This document shows positions 59,416-64,000 of a stretch of DNA of 64,000 nt, piece after piece. This stretch comes from an uncultured Eubacteriales bacterium (GTDB lineage Bacteria; Bacillota; Clostridia; Christensenellales; CAG-917): NCBI GenBank assembly GCA_900545885.1, contig URAF01000010.1:12576-76575 (forward strand). The letters are read 5' to 3'. The notes beneath the pieces are model-generated. The model was not told the origin of the DNA, searched no databases, and saw only the letters and a program-made list of their open reading frames with translations. The position numbers were made by a program, and so were the translations under genes. The first letter of the stretch is position 1, and every line of letters begins with the position of its first letter.

Positions 59416-59444
59416 TTGACAGGTCGGGGTTTTGGCTATATAAT
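59416..59444 (+). promoter_or_regulatory. Consensus sigma-A promoter of the flavoprotein gene
   Basis: TTGACA, exactly 17 nt, TATAAT: the only full-consensus promoter with ideal spacing in the window. High expression is expected. Confidence 0.9.
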
Positions 59445-59500
59445 GCACAAGGTTGCGGCGCCGGTTCGCCTCAACACGACTGAATCCTAACGAGGGTTGT

Positions 59501-60910
59501 ATGAAAAAGTACGATATTTGTATAGTCGGCGCAGGTCCAGCGGGTATTTTTACGGCAATCGAACTCATCAGACGCGGTTGCGACAAAAAGATGATTATCA
59601 TCGAAAAAGGGCAGCCTGTCGAAAAACGTAAGTGCCCCAAGGCATACGGAGGTCCTTGCAGAAACTGCAAGCCTTACTGCCATATCACTACGGGATTTTC
59701 GGGAGCGGGCGCGTTTTCGGACGGCAAACTCTCGCTGTCTTACGAAGTAGGCGGCGAACTTCCCGAACTCATCGGTCACGATTTCGCGCAGGAACTCATC
59801 AACTATACGGACAAAATCTATCTCGAATTCGGTGCAGACGAGCATATCGAAGGACTCGGCAACGAAGATAAAGTCAAAGAAATCCGTAAAAAGGCAATCA
59901 AAGCGGGTCTTAAACTCGTCGATTGTCCCATTCGCCATATGGGAACGGAAAAAGCGCAGGGCATTTATCTTGCAATCGAAAATTATCTGCGCGACCACGG
60001 CGTTGAAATGATGTTCGGCGCGCAATGCAACAACATCATTCTCGAAGACAATGTCTGCAAAGGCGTTATCGTCGAAGACGCAAAGGGCAACGTAAGCAGT
60101 ATCGAAGCCGACAAAACCATTATCGCGACAGGCAGAAGGGGAGCCGACTGGCTGGAAAAAATGTGCGCGCAACACAACATCGCGCACGGTCCCGGCGTTG
60201 TCGATATCGGCGTTCGCGTCGAAGTCCGCAACGAGATTATGGAAGAGGTCAACTCCGTGCTTTACGAGTCCAAGCTGATAGGTTATCCCGCACCTTTCAA
60301 AAACAAAGTGAGAATATTCTGTCAGAACCCCGGCGGTTTCGTGTCGCAGGAAAACTACGACAACGACCTTGCCGTCGTCAACGGACACAGCTACAAGGAA
60401 CTCAAAAGCGAAAACACGAACCTCGCTATTTTGTGCTCGCACTCCTTCAATCAGCCTTTCAATCAGCCTATCGAATACGCGCAGAAAGTCGGTGAACTCA
60501 CCAACATGCTCGGCGCGGGCAAAATCCTCGTTCAGCGTTACGGCGACATTCTCGCGGGAAAACGCACGTGGCAGAAAGAACTCGGAATGTCCAACGTCCG
60601 TCCCACGCTCAAAGACGCGGTTGCAGGCGATATCACGGCGGCAATGCCTTACCGTGCAATGACCAACATAATCAACTTCATTCAGGCGGTCGACGAAGTC
60701 GTGCCCGGATTTGCGGGATACGAAACCCTGCTTTATTCGCCCGAACTCAAATTTTACAGCAACAAAATCAAAATGGACGAAAAACTCAACACGTCCATCG
60801 GAGGTTTGCATTGCCTCGGCGACAGCAGCGGTTGGACGCGCGGTCTGATGATGGCGTCGGTTATGGGTGTGCTTATGGCGCGTACGATTGCCGAAGACAG
60901 CGCAAAATGA
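59501..60910 (+). CDS. NAD(FAD)-utilizing dehydrogenase family flavoprotein
   Basis: 469 aa, SD CGAGGGT. N-terminal FAD site CIVGAGPAGIFTAIELIRRG. Two CxxC-rich stretches (KCPKAYGGPCRNCKPYCHITTGFSGAGAFSDGK) follow, and a second dinucleotide half (IIATGRRGADW). The C-terminal GDSSGWTRGLMMASVMGV closes the FAD site. This is the widespread 'FAD-dependent protein' family with unknown substrate, common in anaerobes. Served by a full-consensus promoter and its own terminator, so a single-gene, strongly expressed unit. Confidence 0.9.
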   Translation: MKKYDICIVGAGPAGIFTAIELIRRGCDKKMIIIEKGQPVEKRKCPKAYGGPCRNCKPYCHITTGFSGAGAFSDGKLSLSYEVGGELPELIGHDFAQELINYTDKIYLEFGADEHIEGLGNEDKVKEIRKKAIKAGLKLVDCPIRHMGTEKAQGIYLAIENYLRDHGVEMMFGAQCNNIILEDNVCKGVIVEDAKGNVSSIEADKTIIATGRRGADWLEKMCAQHNIAHGPGVVDIGVRVEVRNEIMEEVNSVLYESKLIGYPAPFKNKVRIFCQNPGGFVSQENYDNDLAVVNGHSYKELKSENTNLAILCSHSFNQPFNQPIEYAQKVGELTNMLGAGKILVQRYGDILAGKRTWQKELGMSNVRPTLKDAVAGDITAAMPYRAMTNIINFIQAVDEVVPGFAGYETLLYSPELKFYSNKIKMDEKLNTSIGGLHCLGDSSGWTRGLMMASVMGVLMARTIAEDSAK

Positions 60911-60978
60911 CCGAAACCGTTTTCCGACGATTGATGTAGTGAAAACGCAAAAGACGATTGAAATAAAAAACAATAATC

Positions 60979-61003
60979 AAAGGCGGCATCTGCCGCCTTT
61001 TTT
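60979..61003 (+). terminator. Terminator of the flavoprotein gene
   Basis: AAAGGCGGCA and TGCCGCCTTT around TC, then TTT. Confidence 0.85.
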
Positions 61004-61135
61004 GTTGGTTTTGTTATGATTTGCAAAGCCTCAAACCGCTTAAATATGCAGACGGAACGATGTTCCGTTGCCGATTGAAACACGTCCCATTTTTTTCCAT
61101 ACAAATCAAGCCGTAGCTTCGCAAACAATATCACT

Positions 61136-62236
61136 ATGAGAAGATTTTGGAATTTTTGTGTAGCAGTCGCGGTTTTAGTCGCGTTGTTTGCCCTCGGAAC
61201 GGGCGTTCCCACCGAAACGGCCTTTGCAGAACCCAGATACGTTTATGTCGGCGGCAATCCCATAGGGATTGCAATCGGCGCGGACGGTCTTATAGTTACG
61301 GGAGTAGGCGCGGTCGAAACCGAAAACGGAGCCGTTTTTCCCGTGGGTGAAAGCGTTTCGAAAGGCGACGTGATAAAAGCCGTAGACGGCGTCAAGGTTT
61401 CCAATATGTACGATTTCCGCAAACGTATTGCGGCGGTCGGCGACGCGGTTACACTTACGATAGAAAGGAACGGAGAAACGTTCGACCTGAAAGTCACGCC
61501 CGCCCTTGAACGTACAAGCGGAACAAAAAGGCTGGGACTTATGCTGAAAGAGGACATCGGCGGAGTCGGAACGCTTACGTTTGTTACGGAGAGCGGAGCG
61601 TACGCCGCGCTCGGACACCATATTTACGACCCCGAAACCGGGCTGTGCGACAGTTTGCAGAAAGGTAAAATTTTCGACGTGGAAATCGAGAACGTCGTCA
61701 AAGGTCAGAAAGGTAAGGCAGGCGGATTGCAGGCAAGCATAAACAGGCTCGATACCCCTGTCGGCGAGAACGTGAGCAATACGGAAATCGGCATTTACGG
61801 TATTTATAATTCCGAAGAAAAAGGCGAAAAAATCCGTGTTGCGGGAAGAGGCGAAGCCAGAATGGGACATGCGCAGGTTCTCACCACGCTTAACGGCACC
61901 GAACCCGAACTTTACGACATCGACATCGTGAAAGTAGTTCCGCAGAAAGACGGTGAAAGCAAAGGGCTTGTGCTTTCCGTGCGCGACGAAAAGCTGCTTG
62001 AAAAGGCGGGCGGAATAGTGCAGGGAATGAGCGGAAGTCCCATAATCCAGAACGGAGTTCTGATTGGCGCGGTCACGCACGTTTTCGTGTCCGACCCGAC
62101 GCGCGGATACGGTGTGCACGCCGAGTTTATGCTGAACAAAGCGGAAGCCGTTGCGGCAGAATACGGGCAAAAGCAAAAAGCCGCCTATGGCGACTTTTTC
62201 GGAGGAGATATCTACGGGCAAAAAGAGGCGGCTTAG
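61136..62236 (+). CDS. spoIVB: SpoIVB peptidase (S55 family)
   Basis: 366 aa. Signal/anchor peptide (1-31), PDZ domain (about 70-125, VSKGDVIKAVDGVKVSN) and protease domain with His161 in ALGHHIYD and Ser301 in GMSGSPIIQNG. Secreted from the forespore into the intermembrane space, where it triggers pro-sigma-K processing. No Shine-Dalgarno is visible before the ATG. The stop overlaps by 4 nt the convergent Spo0A-like gene. Confidence 0.95.
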   Translation: MRRFWNFCVAVAVLVALFALGTGVPTETAFAEPRYVYVGGNPIGIAIGADGLIVTGVGAVETENGAVFPVGESVSKGDVIKAVDGVKVSNMYDFRKRIAAVGDAVTLTIERNGETFDLKVTPALERTSGTKRLGLMLKEDIGGVGTLTFVTESGAYAALGHHIYDPETGLCDSLQKGKIFDVEIENVVKGQKGKAGGLQASINRLDTPVGENVSNTEIGIYGIYNSEEKGEKIRVAGRGEARMGHAQVLTTLNGTEPELYDIDIVKVVPQKDGESKGLVLSVRDEKLLEKAGGIVQGMSGSPIIQNGVLIGAVTHVFVSDPTRGYGVHAEFMLNKAEAVAAEYGQKQKAAYGDFFGGDIYGQKEAA

Positions 62237-62610
62237 TTTGCCGCCTCTGCGGTGCTCTGAAAGTTTTCGGCACCCGCCGCAAGCCGTTCGAGTGCAGTAA
62301 GCACGAACTGTTTGTTGGTGGGTTTTCCTTTGTCTTCGTCGAGAGTTTCGCCGAACTCTTTGTACAGTACGTCTACGTCGCCTCTCAACCACGCCGCGGA
62401 TATGGCGTTCTGAATGTCTTTTTCTATGCTTGCTTCGCCCACTCCGAACTCTTCGGCGAGTTTCTTGTAGCCGCAGTATTTCAGCGGCATAATCTCCGCG
62501 CCTTCTTCGGCAAGCGATATGAGTCTTGCAAGCAGGTGATAACCTTTCAGGTTGGGTTGAAATCCGAGTTTTAACAGATACATTTTTATACGGGCACGTG
62601 AATTAACCAT
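62233..62610 (-). CDS. Stand-alone Spo0A C-terminal DNA-binding domain protein
   Basis: 125 aa. The whole protein aligns to the Spo0A effector domain: KLGFQPNLKGYHLLARLI, KKLAEEFGVGEASIEKDIQNAISAAWLRGD, then LDEDKGKPTNKQFVLTALERL. The receiver domain (first 125 residues of Spo0A, with the phosphorylated Asp) is absent. In Bacillus and many Clostridia spo0A follows spoIVB; here the partial copy is in that place but on the opposite strand and convergent. It may bind 0A boxes without phosphorylation control. No SD; TAAACT with an extended TGG ends 6 nt before the ATG. Confidence 0.9.
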   Translation of the reverse strand: MVNSRARIKMYLLKLGFQPNLKGYHLLARLISLAEEGAEIMPLKYCGYKKLAEEFGVGEASIEKDIQNAISAAWLRGDVDVLYKEFGETLDEDKGKPTNKQFVLTALERLAAGAENFQSTAEAAN

Positions 62611-62696
62611 GGCGTCAGTTTACCATTCCAGAACAGGCGATTTTTGATATAGATTGCACCAAATTCGCGCAAGTTGGCGAAGAGTGTCAATCTCCC

Positions 62697-62725
62697 GAAT
62701 ATACGCGGCTTTCGCGGCATAAAAT
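62697..62725 (+). promoter_or_regulatory. Sigma-E promoter of the SpoIIM-like gene, leaderless layout
   Basis: GAATATA (62697-62703), 14-nt spacer, CATAAAAT (62718-62725): 6/7 and 7/8 matches to KMATATT and CATACANT. The ATG is 5 nt downstream. Confidence 0.7.
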
Positions 62726-62730
62726 TCGGT

Positions 62731-63303
62731 ATGAAATATACCAACTTACGCACGGCGGTAAGCATAGTAAAAGACTTCTGCCGCAACAACAAAAAAAGCG
62801 TAATCAGCTTTTGCGCGGTGTTCGTCGTGGGGTTGATTGCGGGCATTTTCATAACCGTGAACGCCGCGGGCGGAGAGTTCGAACAGGTGGCGCGCGCGGA
62901 TATGGAACTCAGCGCGGTCAAAGTGTTTTTCACGTCCTCGTTTATGGCTGCGATAGGATATGCGGTAATTCTGGTTTCCGCGGCGGCTCCGTCGCTCGTA
63001 TTCGTCGGACTTGTGCCTTTCTGCGTGCTCGGTTACTATACGGGGAAGTACCTTTGTCTGCTTGCGGCGTGCTACGGCGCGCTCGGCATCGTAAACCTTG
63101 TCATAATCTATCTTCCGTTCTTTTTCCTGACCATGATTTTCATGATTGTCGCGGGTGTCAAAGCCGTAACGGCGGTCGGCTGCAACAAAATGAAAAACTG
63201 TCTGTTTTCCTTGCTCAAAATATACGGACTGAACGTCGGGGTGGACTTTGTGCTTTTCGTGATAATAGGTGCGTTCGCAAAGGTAATCGTGGTCGGGTTC
63301 TAG
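62731..63303 (+). CDS. SpoIIM-like multi-spanning membrane protein
   Basis: 190 aa from the ATG at 62731. Five or six membrane helices: VISFCAVFVVGLIAGIFITV (about 24-43), AIGYAVILVSAAAPSLVFVGLVPFCVLG, LVIIYLPFFFLTMIFMIVAG, VGVDFVLFVIIGAFAKVIVVG. Length and layout fit SpoIIM (stage II sporulation protein M), a scaffold of the DMP engulfment complex that is sigma-E dependent in Bacillus, and the promoter here is sigma-E-like. Sequence similarity is not decisive, so the name is tentative. Confidence 0.7.
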   Translation: MKYTNLRTAVSIVKDFCRNNKKSVISFCAVFVVGLIAGIFITVNAAGGEFEQVARADMELSAVKVFFTSSFMAAIGYAVILVSAAAPSLVFVGLVPFCVLGYYTGKYLCLLAACYGALGIVNLVIIYLPFFFLTMIFMIVAGVKAVTAVGCNKMKNCLFSLLKIYGLNVGVDFVLFVIIGAFAKVIVVGF

Positions 63304-63326
63304 TCGGAGAGAGAATAAATAACGTT

Positions 63327-63355
63327 GCATAATCGCCGAGGATTTACGCAAACTA
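63327..63355 (+). promoter_or_regulatory. Possible sigma-F/sigma-G promoter of the carboxypeptidase gene
   Basis: GCATA (63327-63331), 16 nt, GCAAACTA (63348-63355), resembling forespore promoters. dacF of Bacillus is sigma-F dependent. Confidence 0.45.
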
Positions 63356-63370
63356 GCGCCGAGGTGTATT

Positions 63371-64000
63371 ATGCAAAAAACCGACAGACAAATTTTTATA
63401 CGAACAACGGTCGCGGTTATGGCAGTATTGCTCATCGCGACGGCTATGATAGCGGCGGTGTTTTCCGCGACGCCCGCAACCGCTTTTGCGGACGGTTTTT
63501 CGGTGGAAGGCAAAGCCGCATATCTTGTGGACACGGCGACGGGAACGGTGCTTTACGCAAAGAACGAGAACGAACGCCTGCCCATTGCGAGCATGGTGAA
63601 AATCATGACCGCGCTTTTAACTCTCGAAGCCATTGACGCGGGAGAACTTTCGCCCGACGAAGAAGTGTACGTCAGCGACAATGCGGCGTCTATGGGCGGT
63701 TCGCAGATTTTCCTTGACGCAAACACCAAACACAAAGCGGGCAATTTGCTCAAATCCGTTATAGTGGCGTCGGCAAACGACAGTTGCGTAGCGCTTGCGG
63801 AAAGATTGCAGGGCAGTGTCGAAGGGTTCGTCGCGGCTATGAACACGCGCGCTGCCGAACTCGGAATGAAGGACACCAACTTCGTCAACTGCACGGGACT
63901 TCCCGCGGCCGAAGGATTTTCCACGGCAAAAGACGTTTCCCTTATGTTCCGCGAACTCGTCAAACACCCGCTGTATTTCGAATACGCCAAGGTATGGCTC
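63371..64000 (+). CDS. dacF: D-alanyl-D-alanine carboxypeptidase, DacF/PBP5 type (cut by window edge)
   Basis: The first 210 residues are present; the frame stays open to base 64000. SD GAGGTGT before the ATG at 63371. Signal peptide (1-41, ending ATAFADG) followed by an S11 peptidase with SxxK (Ser74-Lys77, IASMVKIMTALL) and SxN (Ser134-Asn136, SANDSC). It trims stem peptides outside the membrane. The sporulation neighbours and a forespore-type promoter favour DacF over a vegetative PBP5. Confidence 0.93.
   Translation, partial: MQKTDRQIFIRTTVAVMAVLLIATAMIAAVFSATPATAFADGFSVEGKAAYLVDTATGTVLYAKNENERLPIASMVKIMTALLTLEAIDAGELSPDEEVYVSDNAASMGGSQIFLDANTKHKAGNLLKSVIVASANDSCVALAERLQGSVEGFVAAMNTRAAELGMKDTNFVNCTGLPAAEGFSTAKDVSLMFRELVKHPLYFEYAKVWL

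Larger units (their letters stand above)
59196..59500. other. Intergenic region after sigK
   Basis: About 305 bp without a gene. It contains a likely terminator (59262-59291) and the strong promoter of the flavoprotein gene. Confidence 0.6.

Noticed and set aside
59471..60973. 500-codon minus-strand frame opposite the flavoprotein gene
   Set aside because: Antisense shadow caused by the codon bias of the real gene; no plausible start signal or domain.
1..64000. tRNA, rRNA, CRISPR array, insertion sequence, prophage or skin element
   Set aside because: None found: no T-loop/acceptor pattern, no regularly spaced repeats, no transposase, integrase or phage protein among the translated frames; sigK is uninterrupted.

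Overview
The window is a chromosomal segment of a spore-forming, Gram-positive-type bacterium of the class Clostridia. The evidence is sporulation genes (spoIIGA, sigE, sigG, sigK, spoIVB, pdaB, a ylmC/ymxH gene, a SpoIIM-like gene, a dacF-type carboxypeptidase), a Gram-positive yggS-sepF-lspA-rluD run, an Nfn-type flavoprotein pair, and a MurE with the DNPR motif of meso-diaminopimelate ligases. By eye the base composition is near balanced. Placement below class (for example Christensenellales-like gut lineages) is a guess. No rRNA, tRNA, CRISPR array, insertion sequence or prophage gene was seen. The left edge cuts glyA and the right edge cuts dacF.

Layout. 1-5.9 kb: end of glyA, a divergent pair of Gly/Tyr/Asn-rich small proteins, a subtilisin-like protease, a cysteine desulfurase facing a DUF3343 protein, and nth. 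5.9-12.2 kb: nfnA-nfnB-obg, a membrane protein, a nadD-yqeK fusion and rsfS. 12.3-16 kb: an FMN riboswitch controlling one ORF that joins RibU (riboflavin transport) to TsaE (tRNA t6A synthesis), then tsaB, rimI and a hydrolase. 16-20 kb: a very large, more AT-rich BspA-like lipoprotein. 20-27 kb: murF, ddl, icd, a membrane protein, pdaB and a two-OB-fold SSB-like gene. 27-32 kb: GH36 alpha-galactosidase, yggS, sepF, lspA, rluD. 32-38 kb: rqcH diverging from tig-clpP-clpX, then engB. 38-41 kb: gene-poor, with a phosphoesterase and a conserved Cys-containing clostridial protein. 41-54 kb: the division/cell-wall cluster (mraZ, rsmH, a long FtsL-like protein, a PBP, murE, mraY, murD, ftsW, murA, ftsA-like, ftsZ). 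54-64 kb: sporulation genes, with three sporulation sigma factors within 4 kb and a receiver-less Spo0A-like DNA-binding protein beside spoIVB.

The most unusual signals are these. (1) Many start codons lie exactly 6 nt after a sigma-A -10 hexamer, or 5 nt after a sigma-E-like -10, and lack a Shine-Dalgarno, which predicts leaderless mRNAs. (2) RibU and TsaE are fused in frame under an FMN riboswitch. (3) A stand-alone Spo0A C-terminal domain lies next to spoIVB. (4) Three 61-62 bp imperfect palindromes form a dispersed repeat family. (5) A terminator-like hairpin includes the sigG ribosome binding site. (6) A perfect 22-bp palindrome lies just downstream of the promoter of the giant lipoprotein.

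Functional themes are peptidoglycan precursor synthesis and division, the mother-cell/forespore sigma cascade, proteostasis (trigger factor, ClpXP, RqcH, RsfS, Obg, EngB), and redox/cofactor metabolism (Nfn, NadD, Icd, riboflavin uptake).
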